Positions 1 to 5,452 of a DNA stretch of 5,452 bases are shown here, one piece after another; position 1 is the first letter of the stretch; each line of letters starts with the position of its first letter. A program made the translations under genes and the position numbers. The stretch spans positions 1 through 5,452 of the forward strand of contig JAIHTM010000186.1 in NCBI GenBank assembly GCA_022713905.1. Direction: 5' to 3'. The notes below the pieces were generated by a model. The model did no database searches. It saw nothing but the letters and a program-made list of their open reading frames with translations, and was not told the origin of the DNA. Source of the stretch: Collinsella sp. (GTDB taxonomy: Bacteria > Actinomycetota > Coriobacteriia > Coriobacteriales > Coriobacteriaceae).

Positions 1-152
1 CCATCACCGAATTCGACGACACCACCTACAGCGCCGGCGACGCCATCGGCTACGGCGTCACCATGAGCGCCAACCCCTCCGACCTCATCAACGGAGCCAC
101 CAGCGTCGAATACATCGCCGCCGTCACCGCCACCCCCACGACCACCAAGTAA
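1..152 (+). CDS. Probable major tail (tube) protein, C-terminal fragment
   Basis: The frame is open from the window edge (first full codon at 3) and ends at TAA 150-152, giving 49 residues that begin ITEFDDTTYSAGDAIGYG and end TATPTTTK. The fragment is rich in Thr, Ala and Gly, with beta-type segments such as SVEYIAAVTAT, and has a low-complexity Thr/Pro end. No catalytic motif is visible. The assignment rests mainly on position: in siphoviruses the gene directly before the gpG-type chaperone and tape measure encodes the major tail protein, whose hexamers stack into the tail tube. Sequence alone would not identify so short a piece, and a minor structural protein is possible. A strong stem-loop follows 9 bases after the stop, as expected for a highly expressed gene whose transcript is set apart from the low-expression chaperone gene behind it. 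Confidence 0.6.
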   Translation, partial: ITEFDDTTYSAGDAIGYGVTMSANPSDLINGATSVEYIAAVTATPTTTK

Positions 153-161
153 CCACACCCC

Positions 162-185
162 GCGCCCGCCGTGAACGGCGGGCGC
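162..185 (+). terminator. Perfect GC-rich stem-loop between tail tube and chaperone genes (possible attenuator)
   Basis: GCGCCCGCC at 162-170 pairs perfectly with GGCGGGCGC at 177-185 around the 6-base loop GTGAAC. It lies in the only sizeable intergenic gap, just after the tail tube stop. No T-run follows (the next bases are ACCCCTCCAACAAAAGG), so it is not a classical intrinsic terminator. Inference: it may partly stop transcription or protect the 3' end of the tail tube mRNA, so that tube protein exceeds chaperone and tape measure. The structure is seen directly; its function is not shown. Confidence 0.5.
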
Positions 186-196
186 ACCCCTCCAAC

Positions 197-203
197 AAAA
201 GGA
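197..203 (+). promoter_or_regulatory. Ribosome binding site of the tail assembly chaperone
   Basis: AAAAGGA lies 7 bases before the ATG at 211. It supports that start over the internal ATG at 274 (residue 22), which has no comparable purine tract. Confidence 0.65.
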
Positions 204-210
204 TCACGCC

Positions 211-531
211 ATGGCCGCCAAACAGCCCCAAGACCACAAGACCCCGAAAACCCAGCCCAAAACCGTCGAAGTCATGGGCGTCACCCTCACCATCAGCCCC
301 GCGATCTTCGACGACCTCGACATGGTCGAATACCTCTACGACCTCCAGAACGCACAGGACGGCGACGGCACCGGCGCATTCGCCATCGTCCCCTTCCTCA
401 AAAAACTCTGCGGCTCCCAATACGCCGCCATGAAGAACACCCTGCGCGACCACCAAACCGGCCGCGTCAGCATCGAACAAGTCAGCGACTTCATCACCCA
501 GCTCCTCGAACAGGTCGCCCCAAACTCCTAA
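211..531 (+). CDS. Tail assembly chaperone (lambda gpG-like)
   Basis: This 106-residue protein is probably the short, unshifted form of the tail assembly chaperone, which binds the tape measure protein and keeps it soluble while tail tube subunits are recruited. It is usually absent from the finished virion. A charged, Lys/Gln/Pro-rich N-terminus (residues 1-18) precedes a beta-type segment VEVMGVTLTIS (19-29). An acidic helical stretch IFDDLDMVEYLYDL (32-45) follows, then a helical C-terminal half with FLKKLCGSQYAAM (62-74) and VSIEQVSDFITQLLEQ (86-101). This layout, the length, the PNS end and the position before the tape measure fit the gpG/TAC group of Gram-positive phages. The start at 211 is supported by AAAAGGA. 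The last codons contain the slippery heptamer CCCAAAC, so some ribosomes should miss the TAA at 529-531 and make a longer protein. The family assignment rests on features and context, not on a search. Confidence 0.82.
   Translation: MAAKQPQDHKTPKTQPKTVEVMGVTLTISPAIFDDLDMVEYLYDLQNAQDGDGTGAFAIVPFLKKLCGSQYAAMKNTLRDHQTGRVSIEQVSDFITQLLEQVAPNS
519..525 (+). promoter_or_regulatory. Programmed -1 ribosomal frameshift site CCCAAAC
   Basis: In the chaperone frame the bases read C CCA AAC, a perfect X XXY YYZ heptamer, four codons before the chaperone's natural stop (CCA, AAC, TCC, TAA). Simultaneous slippage to CCC AAA moves reading into the frame that continues CTC CTA ACG up to TAG at 933-935. Such a site at the end of the chaperone gene, just before the tape measure, is the widely conserved arrangement in long-tailed phages. 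Immediately downstream TCCTA 526-530 can pair with TAGGA 538-542. A second stem, AGCGC 554-558 with GCGCT 564-568, lies 28 bases away. Neither has the usual 5-9 base spacing, so the stimulator is uncertain. Confidence 0.85.
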
Positions 532-935
532 CGCTCATAGGAATGCTCGCCAAAGCGCCCGACGCGCTCAAAGCGGACTTCCAGCGTTTCTATGGGCTCA
601 ACCCCGACCTCATGTGGACGGGCGGCCTCACGCCCACATACACCGCAGCGCTCGCCGCCTGCCTGCCACGGCAAGCCGTGATCTGGCGAGAACTCGACCC
701 GCGCCTCGCATGGGACGACCAAACCTATCTCCTCGCCGACATTCGCGACTTCCTCGGCTTCCTCGCTTGGACGAAAACCAAGGATGCCTCCCGCAAGGGC
801 GCGCGCTGGCGCGGTCAACTCCAACGCCCCGGCATCATCCGCCGCGAAGCCACAGGCAACGAGGTCGTCGCCATGGAAGACGAACAACTCCTCGCCTTCC
901 TCGCCGCACCACGAACCACCATTCAGGAGGCATAG
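525..935 (+). CDS. Tail assembly chaperone frameshift extension (gpT-like part of gpG-T fusion)
   Basis: This frame encodes 136 residues from the slip point to TAG 933-935. Joined to the first 105 chaperone residues (211-525) it gives a fusion of about 241 residues. In lambda, the T part of gpG-T recruits tail tube subunits to the chaperone-coated tape measure. Visible segments include LIGMLAKAPDALKADFQRFY, the aromatic and acidic stretch VIWRELDPRLAWDDQTYLLA, and DFLGFLAWTK. A basic region follows (RKGARWRGQ), then a mixed tail ending TTIQEA. The DFQRFYGL...WRELDP layout recalls the small helical proteins encoded between chaperone and tape measure in Gram-positive phages (DUF5361-like is a guess). 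The only early ATG, at 543, has GGA directly against it and no properly spaced ribosome binding site, so independent initiation looks poor. Upstream of 525 this frame runs out of phase through the chaperone gene and reads as Arg/Pro-rich shadow sequence. Confidence 0.78.
   Translation, partial: LLTLIGMLAKAPDALKADFQRFYGLNPDLMWTGGLTPTYTAALAACLPRQAVIWRELDPRLAWDDQTYLLADIRDFLGFLAWTKTKDASRKGARWRGQLQRPGIIRREATGNEVVAMEDEQLLAFLAAPRTTIQEA
925..930 (+). promoter_or_regulatory. Ribosome binding site of the tape measure gene
   Basis: A full consensus AGGAGG sits 6 bases before the ATG at 937, inside the last codons of the frameshift extension. It fixes the tape measure start at 937 rather than at the upstream in-frame ATG at 784, whose translation to 936 is Arg/Ser/Pro-rich shadow sequence. 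Confidence 0.85.
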
Positions 936-936
936 C

Positions 937-3900
937 ATGGCAATCGAGATCGCCACCGCGTTCGTGCAGGTCGTGCCCAGCATGAAGGGCGTCGGCAAGG
1001 CCATCGAATCGGCGTTCGGAAGCGCCAGCGAGACCGCCGGCAACACCGCAGGCGTCAAAGCCGGCAACGGCTTCGCTGGCGGCTTCGGCACCAAACTCGG
1101 TGTCATCACCGGCATCGCGCAAAGCGTCGCAGGCAAGGCCATCGACGCCTTCCTCGGATTGAGCGGCGAAATCACCAGCGCATCCGACAGCGCCCAGAAG
1201 TTCGCCAGCACCCTGAACTTCGCCGGCGTCAGCGAAAAGCAGATCAGGAAACTCACCGCCAGCACGCAGGACTACGCCGACAAAACCGTCTACGACCTCA
1301 ATGACATCCGCAACACCACCGCCCAGCTCGCCGCCAACGGCGTGCCAAACTACGACCGCCTCGCCGAAGCCGCCGGCAACCTGAACGCCGTCGCCGGCGG
1401 TTCGGCCGATACCTTCAAGTCGGTCGCCATGGTCCTGACCCAGACAGCCGGACAAGGAAAACTGACGACCGAAAACTGGAACCAGCTCTCCGACGCAATC
1501 CCCGGTGCAAGCGGCAAAATCCAACAGGCGCTCAAGGAGGCCGGAGCCTATACCGGCAACTTCCGCGACGCCATGGCAGACGGCGAGATCACCGCGCAGG
1601 AATTCAACGACGCGATCATGTCGCTCGGCTTCACCGACGCCGCCGTGGAAGCCGCCACCAGCGCCAGCACCATCGAGGGAGCTACGGGCAACCTCGAAGC
1701 CGCGTTCGTCAAACTCGGCGCGAGCGTGCTCGACAGCGTCAAACCCGCCATCACCGGCGGCATGAGCTGGATAGCAGACGGCGTCACCAACGCCGTGCCG
1801 GTTGTCCAAGCCGGCATCGAAGGGATCATCGGATGGTTCCAGAGCCTCTACGCCAAACTGGAGGAGAACGGCGCGATCACCGCGTTCAAGAGCGCGTGGG
1901 ACACCATTCGGGACGCGATCATGGGCGTCGTCAACATGGTCGTGGATTGGGCTCACATGATCCCGCCCGACAACCTCGCCAACGGCATCAAACTCGTCGC
2001 CGACACTCTCAACTGGTTCGTCCAGCACGGCCGCGAGCTCGCTCCCATCATCATCGCCATCGGCACCGCGTTCGCGGCCGTCAAGGGCTATCAGGCGCTC
2101 AACAGCGGCCTACAGGCGCTCACCGGAACCATGAACACCGTGACGACCGCAGCCAAGGGCGTCAGCAACGGCATCATGTTCATGATGGACTTGGGCGGCC
2201 CCGTCGCCATGCTCAAGGAAATGGCCGGCGGGCTGAGCCTCGTCAAGACCGCGCAGACCGCATGGAGCACGGCGACGAAGATGGCGACCGCCGTGCAGGG
2301 AGCGTTCAACGCCGTCATCGCAGCCAACCCCATCGGCGCGATCGCCGTTGCCGTCGCCGCAGTCGTCGCCGCGCTCGTCTGGTTCTTCACCCAGACCGAG
2401 GTAGGCCGCAAGGCATGGGCCGCGTTCACCTCATGGCTCACGGACGCATGGAACACGATCGTCACCACCGCGCAAGACCTGTGGAACGGGCTGGCTGAAT
2501 TCTTCACCAACCTATGGGCGACGATCACCGGCGGCGTGCAATCCGCATGGAACGGCGTCGCTGAATTCTTCACGGGCCTGTGGGAAACGATCACAGGCGG
2601 CATCACCTCTGCATGGGCGTCGATCACCACGTTCCTGTCCGGCCTGTGGACGTCGATCAGCACGACCGCCACGACGATCTTCACCGGGATACGAGACTTC
2701 ATCGTCAACGTGTTCACCGTGCTCGGCGCGCTCATCGTCGCCCCGTTGCAGGCGATCCAGAACGGCATCAACACCGTGTTCGGCTGGATACTCTCGTTCA
2801 TCACCCAACAGATGAACAGCACGAACACCGTGTGGAGCACCATCTGGACTGCCATCTACAACGTCGTATCCACGATCTTCGGGCTTATCAGCGGCTACAT
2901 CTCGACCGTGGTGAACGCGATCCGCACCGTCATCGTCGTGTTCCTCAGCCTCCTCAAGGGCGACTGGAGCGGCGCATGGGACGCGATCAAATCGTTCTTC
3001 ACGACCACATGGGACGGCATCAAATCGTTCCTGTCGAACATCCTCGACGGAATCAAGGCCGTCTGGACCACCGTATGGACCGCCATCAGCACGTTCTTCA
3101 CCGACGTGTGGAACAGGATCGTCGCGTTCTTCACGCCGATCATCAACGGCATCAGGAACACGATCGGCAACGTCCTCAACGCGATCAAGAGCGTGTGGAC
3201 GAGCATCTGGAACGCGGTCAAGTCCGTCGCATCCACCATCTGGAACGCGATCAGCGGCGTGGTGTCCACATACATCCAGAACGTGAGCAACACCATCTCG
3301 ACCGTCCTGAACGCCATCAGCGGCGTATGGACGAGCGTATGGAACAGCGTCAGCTCGTTCCTGGGAAACATCTGGCACGGGATCACGTCGGCCGTGTCCA
3401 ACGGCATCCAGAACGTGAGCAACACCGTCGGCCGCATCAAAAGCACCGTGCTCGGCGCGGTCAGCGGCGCCGGCCAATGGCTGTACGACACGGGCCGTCA
3501 GATCATCAGCGGCCTCATCAACGGCATCGGCGGCGCGTTCCAATGGGTCAGGAACACCATCAGCAACCTCGGCAGCAGCCTCGTCGGCTGGGCCAAGAGC
3601 GTGCTCGGCATCCACAGCCCGTCACGCATCTTCCGCGACGAGGTCGGCAAATGGATACCCGCCGGCATGGCCCAGGGCATCGACAAGGCCAGCAACCTCG
3701 TCGAGGACAGCATCGACGGCCTGACCGACATGATCCCGACCGTGAGCCTGAAGACCGACACCAGCATGCTCGAAACCCCATACGCCTACCAGACCCGCGT
3801 CACGGGCGGCCGGATGGCCTACGCGATCGACGATGACGGCCAAGGCGAGTACGCGACCAAACAGGACATCATCGACGCGATCGACGCGGCCCTCGCCGCC

Positions 3901-4005
3901 GGCATCACGCTCAACCTCAACGACCGTGGCGGCGAGGTCATGGCCGGCAAACTCGCCAAACCAATGAGCTACGAACTCAACAGCCTCGCCATGAGAGGCC
4001 GTTAA
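937..4005 (+). CDS. Phage tail tape measure protein
   Basis: This 1022-residue protein would set tail length and, by family knowledge, leaves through the tail tip to help DNA cross the host envelope. The start MAIEIATAFVQVVPSMKG resembles many Gram-positive tape measures. Residues about 88-235 match the conserved N-terminal tape-measure region (from FASTLNFAGVSEKQIRKL through KLTTENWNQLSDAIPGAS to MSLGF). Hydrophobic segments lie at about 368-384 (LAPIIIAIGTAFAAVKG) and 466-484 (an Ala/Val run ending LVWFF), the latter a possible membrane-spanning helix. Residues 494-889 are eighteen in-register 22-residue units rich in Trp, Phe and Ile. The common C-terminal motif LGIHSPSRIFRDEVGKWIP starts at 890, followed by AGMAQGIDKA and a conserved-looking end, ITLNLNDRGGEVMAGKLAKP. 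I see no lysozyme, peptidase or LysM motif. The gene starts one base after the preceding stop. At about 0.15 nm per residue, an unprocessed protein implies a tail near 150 nm. Confidence 0.95.
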   Translation: MAIEIATAFVQVVPSMKGVGKAIESAFGSASETAGNTAGVKAGNGFAGGFGTKLGVITGIAQSVAGKAIDAFLGLSGEITSASDSAQKFASTLNFAGVSEKQIRKLTASTQDYADKTVYDLNDIRNTTAQLAANGVPNYDRLAEAAGNLNAVAGGSADTFKSVAMVLTQTAGQGKLTTENWNQLSDAIPGASGKIQQALKEAGAYTGNFRDAMADGEITAQEFNDAIMSLGFTDAAVEAATSASTIEGATGNLEAAFVKLGASVLDSVKPAITGGMSWIADGVTNAVPVVQAGIEGIIGWFQSLYAKLEENGAITAFKSAWDTIRDAIMGVVNMVVDWAHMIPPDNLANGIKLVADTLNWFVQHGRELAPIIIAIGTAFAAVKGYQALNSGLQALTGTMNTVTTAAKGVSNGIMFMMDLGGPVAMLKEMAGGLSLVKTAQTAWSTATKMATAVQGAFNAVIAANPIGAIAVAVAAVVAALVWFFTQTEVGRKAWAAFTSWLTDAWNTIVTTAQDLWNGLAEFFTNLWATITGGVQSAWNGVAEFFTGLWETITGGITSAWASITTFLSGLWTSISTTATTIFTGIRDFIVNVFTVLGALIVAPLQAIQNGINTVFGWILSFITQQMNSTNTVWSTIWTAIYNVVSTIFGLISGYISTVVNAIRTVIVVFLSLLKGDWSGAWDAIKSFFTTTWDGIKSFLSNILDGIKAVWTTVWTAISTFFTDVWNRIVAFFTPIINGIRNTIGNVLNAIKSVWTSIWNAVKSVASTIWNAISGVVSTYIQNVSNTISTVLNAISGVWTSVWNSVSSFLGNIWHGITSAVSNGIQNVSNTVGRIKSTVLGAVSGAGQWLYDTGRQIISGLINGIGGAFQWVRNTISNLGSSLVGWAKSVLGIHSPSRIFRDEVGKWIPAGMAQGIDKASNLVEDSIDGLTDMIPTVSLKTDTSMLETPYAYQTRVTGGRMAYAIDDDGQGEYATKQDIIDAIDAALAAGITLNLNDRGGEVMAGKLAKPMSYELNSLAMRGR
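2482..2613 (+). repeat. Tandem 66-bp duplication within the tape measure gene
   Basis: Two adjacent 66-base units (2482-2547 and 2548-2613) encode 22-residue blocks matching at 17 of 22 positions. Both begin WNG, and both share AEFFT and TITGG. At DNA level GCTGAATTCTTCAC occurs at 2494-2507 and again at 2560-2573, exactly 66 bases apart. This suggests a fairly recent in-frame duplication of one double hendecad. Confidence 0.8.
3142..3426 (+). repeat. 132-bp tandem repeat within the tape measure gene
   Basis: A 132-base unit (44 residues, four hendecads) occurs at 3142-3273 and again at 3274-3405, and a third copy begins at 3406 but soon diverges. The first two encoded blocks match at 22 of 44 positions, including VLNAI and VWTS. 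The second and third copies share an identical 22-base stretch at 3273-3294 and 3405-3426, encoding the IQNVSNT region. The longer period on top of the 22-residue one indicates duplication at two scales. Confidence 0.75.
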
Positions 4006-4011
4006 AACCAG

Positions 4012-4020
4012 AGAGGAAAG
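4012..4020 (+). promoter_or_regulatory. Ribosome binding site of the Dit gene
   Basis: AGAGGAAAG lies in the 19-base gap between the tape measure stop and the ATG at 4025. Its AGGA core (4014-4017) is 7 bases from the start, which supports that ATG over the nearby in-frame ATG at 4043. Confidence 0.6.
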
Positions 4021-4024
4021 CATC

Positions 4025-4804
4025 ATGCTCTACCAGCGACGCATGCGCCTGCCGCATGTCGAAGACCCCACGCTCAACGGCGTCCCGCTGGAGCGCATGA
4101 TGTTCTCCCTCGCCGCCGACGGCATCACCATCGACGCCACCAAGCCCACAACCAGCACGCAGGACATGCCCGGCCGCGACGGACAACTCGACCTCACCCT
4201 CGAAGACCCCACCGGGGCCGCGTACATGGGCAACCGCGCCATCACGCTCACCCTGTACGCGATCGGCGGCGAAGACGACATCCTCGCCGCCAAAACCCGC
4301 CTCGCCGCCCTCGCCGGCACCATCGTCACGCTCTCATGGCGCAGCCTGCCCGGCGAATACCGAGGCCGCATGAGCCTCGGCGCATGGGCGGACAAATGGG
4401 CCGGCCCCCGCCAGATCGCCACGCTCGTCACCGTGAGCATCGACGCCCACCCCTACCTGATCGGCCGCGGCCGATCCATCGCGCTCAAAACGGGCGCGAA
4501 CACGATCCACGTCAAAGGCAACCGGCCATGCTGGCCCACATGGACGCTCACCCCCGCCGCCAACGCCAAGACCGTCAGCATCAAGGACGCGCACGGCCAC
4601 ACCCTCGCCGTCGCGTCCACCACCGCCATCACCGGACGAATCAGCATCATCACCGACCCCGACCACCGGGAGCTGCGCGTCAACGGCAACCTCATGGCTC
4701 CGACCCTCGAATCCGACTACTTCCCCCTGCCGCCCGGCGTGCACACGCTCGCCCTCACCGGCTGCGCCGGCATCCTCACCTACCGGCCGCTCACCCTCAT
4801 CTAG
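4025..4804 (+). CDS. Distal tail protein (Dit, siphovirus tail component family)
   Basis: Dit forms the hexameric hub at the end of the tail, joining the last tube ring to the Tal/receptor-binding tip. The 259 residues match the usual size of short Dit proteins (about 250) without an inserted carbohydrate-binding module. The N-terminal domain (about 1-140) carries the typical early motif DMPGRDGQLDLT (47-58) and a strand-helix pattern (RAITLTLYAI at 71-80, then DDILAAKTRLAAL). The C-terminal galectin-like half begins near SIALKTGANTIHVKGNRPCW (151-170). It continues with VSIKDAHGHTL, ITGRISIITDPDHRELRVNG (202-221) and the family-like DYFPLPPGVHTLAL (231-244), ending TYRPLTLI. Only two cysteines are seen (169 and 247). 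The position between the tape measure and Tal is diagnostic. An 18-bp palindrome covers codons 145-151. Confidence 0.88.
   Translation: MLYQRRMRLPHVEDPTLNGVPLERMMFSLAADGITIDATKPTTSTQDMPGRDGQLDLTLEDPTGAAYMGNRAITLTLYAIGGEDDILAAKTRLAALAGTIVTLSWRSLPGEYRGRMSLGAWADKWAGPRQIATLVTVSIDAHPYLIGRGRSIALKTGANTIHVKGNRPCWPTWTLTPAANAKTVSIKDAHGHTLAVASTTAITGRISIITDPDHRELRVNGNLMAPTLESDYFPLPPGVHTLALTGCAGILTYRPLTLI
4459..4476. repeat. 18-bp perfect palindrome inside the Dit gene
   Basis: GATCGGCCGCGGCCGATC equals its own reverse complement over 18 bases, and the symmetry breaks at the flanking T4458/C4477. It covers codons for LIGRGRS at the junction of the two Dit domains. It may be a chance product of GC-rich codon use. 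No function is claimed. Confidence 0.6.
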
Positions 4805-4808
4805 GAGA
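4803..4808 (+). promoter_or_regulatory. Ribosome binding site of the Tal gene, overlapping the Dit stop
   Basis: AGGAGA shares its first two bases with the Dit stop codon TAG (4802-4804) and lies 7 bases before the ATG at 4816. The arrangement suggests translational coupling of Tal to Dit. It decides for 4816 over the in-frame ATG at 4825 (Met4). Confidence 0.75.
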
Positions 4809-4815
4809 CACGACC

Positions 4816-5452
4816 ATGCGCTACATGATCTTCGACCGCTGGGGCAACCCGCTCGGCGACCTCCCATACGCCATCAAAGCCATCCGCACCAGAGCCACCG
4901 ACGGCACCGACACCCTCGACATCACCACCATCGGCGAGATCAACAAGGACGAACGCATCGTGTTCAAGGACTCGTTGAACCGTTGGGCGGAATACCTGTG
5001 CCAGTCCACCCAGACCGCCCGCGCCGCAGGCATGCCCGTCACCGTCGCCTACTGCACCGGCAGCATCGCCGAACTCTCGCGCACCTATATCGAGGACAAA
5101 CGCAACCGCAACGCGAACGCCAAAGCCTGCCTCGCCAAAGCCCTCGAAGGCACCCGGTGGGCGGTCGGCACCGTCGAGACCGGCACCCTCACCGGCACGG
5201 CCGACCTCAGCTTCTACCACTGCACCGTCCTCGAAGCCATCCAGAAGACCGCCGACACCTACGGGCTCGAAGTCCAGACCGAAGTCCAGCCCGACCCGAC
5301 CGGCAACCGAATCGGCCGGCGCATCATCCACCTCGTCGAACACCGAGGCTCCGCCAACACCACGAAACGCTTCGAATACGGCAAGGACCTCACCCAAATC
5401 AAACGCGACATCGACAGCGGCGACGTCATCACCCGCCTCTACGGGTGGGGCA
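4816..5452 (+). CDS. Tail-associated protein (Tal / prophage endopeptidase tail family), N-terminal part
   Basis: The frame is open from ATG 4816 to the window edge, giving 212 codons of a longer protein. Tal trimers cap the Dit hub and close the tail channel; C-terminal extensions in the family often bind or cut the cell wall, but that part lies outside the window. The start MRYMIFDRWGNPLGDLP and an early beta-rich region (IRTRATDGTDTLDITTIGE) fit the N-terminal structural domain, as does the polar middle (ELSRTYIEDKRNRNANAKAC). Residues 185-212 contain the typical segment RFEYGKDLTQIKRDID followed by VITRLYGWG, closely resembling the conserved 'vvTrLyp-G' stretch of the prophage-tail family. 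The gene follows Dit by 11 bases with its ribosome binding site on the Dit stop, so the two are probably co-translated. Four cysteines are visible (in EYLCQ, VAYCT, AKACL and FYHCT). Whether a peptidase domain is present cannot be told here. Confidence 0.83.
   Translation, partial: MRYMIFDRWGNPLGDLPYAIKAIRTRATDGTDTLDITTIGEINKDERIVFKDSLNRWAEYLCQSTQTARAAGMPVTVAYCTGSIAELSRTYIEDKRNRNANAKACLAKALEGTRWAVGTVETGTLTGTADLSFYHCTVLEAIQKTADTYGLEVQTEVQPDPTGNRIGRRIIHLVEHRGSANTTKRFEYGKDLTQIKRDIDSGDVITRLYGWG

Larger units (their letters stand above)
2416..3603 (+). repeat. Eighteen in-phase 22-residue (hendecad) units in the tape measure protein
   Basis: Cut from Trp494 onward every 22 residues, the protein falls into eighteen units to residue 889 with no insertion or deletion of phase. 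Unit starts read WAAF, WNGL, WNGV, WASI, FTGI, LQAI, MNST, FGLI, LSLL, WDGI, WTAI, INGI, WNAV, IQNV, WNSV, IQNV, GQWL, FQWV. Hydrophobic residues recur at unit positions 1, 4, 8, 11/12, 15 and 18/19, the 3-4-4 spacing of an 11-residue helical coil, and Trp is common at positions 1 and 12. Such Trp/Phe-spaced 11-mers are known in phage tape measures and fit a long helix packed along the tube. The last two units are weaker than the first sixteen. Confidence 0.85.

Noticed and set aside
171..524. Upstream part of the open frame 171-935 as a separate gene
   Set aside because: From 171 to 524 it is an Arg/Pro/His-rich out-of-phase reading of the chaperone gene. Only the part after the slip site looks like real protein.
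543..935. Independent translation of the chaperone extension from ATG 543
   Set aside because: The GGA before it touches the ATG, so spacing is wrong, and no other ribosome binding site is seen. Frameshifting explains the frame better, though weak internal initiation cannot be excluded.
784..936. N-terminal extension of the tape measure frame from ATG 784 (51 extra residues)
   Set aside because: It overlaps the chaperone extension out of phase, reads as Arg/Ser/Pro-rich shadow sequence, and has no good ribosome binding site. ATG 937 has AGGAGG at ideal spacing and begins a typical tape measure N-terminus.
528..1265. Minus-strand frame covering the chaperone extension and tape measure start
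   Set aside because: It is antisense to supported genes in a one-directional phage operon, with no recognisable product.
835..2028. Long minus-strand open frame opposite the tape measure
   Set aside because: It is antisense to a clear tape measure gene in GC-rich DNA. The Gly/Asp/Val/Ala-rich product has no family features, and it is a codon-bias shadow.
2512..3615. Long minus-strand open frame opposite the tape measure repeat
   Set aside because: Its apparent repeats (DGV, ADR and AHV motifs) mirror the sense-strand hendecad repeats, and it has no independent support.
2580..3836. Plus-strand His/Arg-rich frame within the tape measure
   Set aside because: It is an out-of-phase reading of the repeat array, and the extreme His/Arg/Gln composition is not protein-like.
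3983..3999. Small stem GCCTC/GAGGC near the end of the tape measure gene
   Set aside because: It has only 5 bp, a 7-base loop and no T-run, and it lies inside coding sequence directly before a closely spaced gene. It is probably chance.
4334..5397. Minus-strand frames opposite Dit and Tal (4334-4867 and 4801-5397)
   Set aside because: Both are Gly/Val/Ala/Asp-rich shadows of two well-supported plus-strand tail genes.

Overview
The window is a stretch of the tail-morphogenesis module of a long-tailed, non-contractile (siphovirus-type) phage or prophage. High GC content by eye, heavy use of C-ending codons and strong AGGAGG-type ribosome binding sites suggest an actinobacterial host. The general look is compatible with a Bifidobacterium prophage, but no host marker gene is present, so this is an inference. 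Lysogeny cannot be judged because no integrase, repressor or att site lies in the window.

All genes lie on the + strand, tightly packed in the canonical tail order. They are: (1) the last 49 codons of a probable major tail (tube) protein, 1-152; (2) a 58-base gap holding a perfect 9-bp GC-rich stem-loop and the next ribosome binding site; (3) a 106-residue tail assembly chaperone of the lambda gpG type, 211-531; (4) an overlapping downstream frame to 935, without a convincing start of its own, joined to the chaperone by a canonical -1 slippery heptamer CCCAAAC at 519-525, giving a predicted 241-residue gpG-T-type fusion; (5) a 1022-residue tape measure protein, 937-4005; (6) a 259-residue distal tail (Dit) protein, 4025-4804; (7) the first 212 codons of a tail-associated (Tal, prophage endopeptidase-tail-type) protein, 4816 to the window edge.

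Together these products would build the tail. The chaperone and its frameshifted form coat the tape measure, the tube protein polymerises around it, and Dit and Tal form the tip that contacts the host. The gene order is textbook, and I see no foreign cargo, defence system, RNA gene or CRISPR. The most notable signals are the programmed frameshift, an in-register array of eighteen 22-residue (2 x 11, hendecad) units in the tape measure with nested 66-bp and 132-bp DNA repeats, the stem-loop behind the tail tube gene, and an 18-bp perfect palindrome inside the Dit gene. There is no gene-free stretch over 300 bases.
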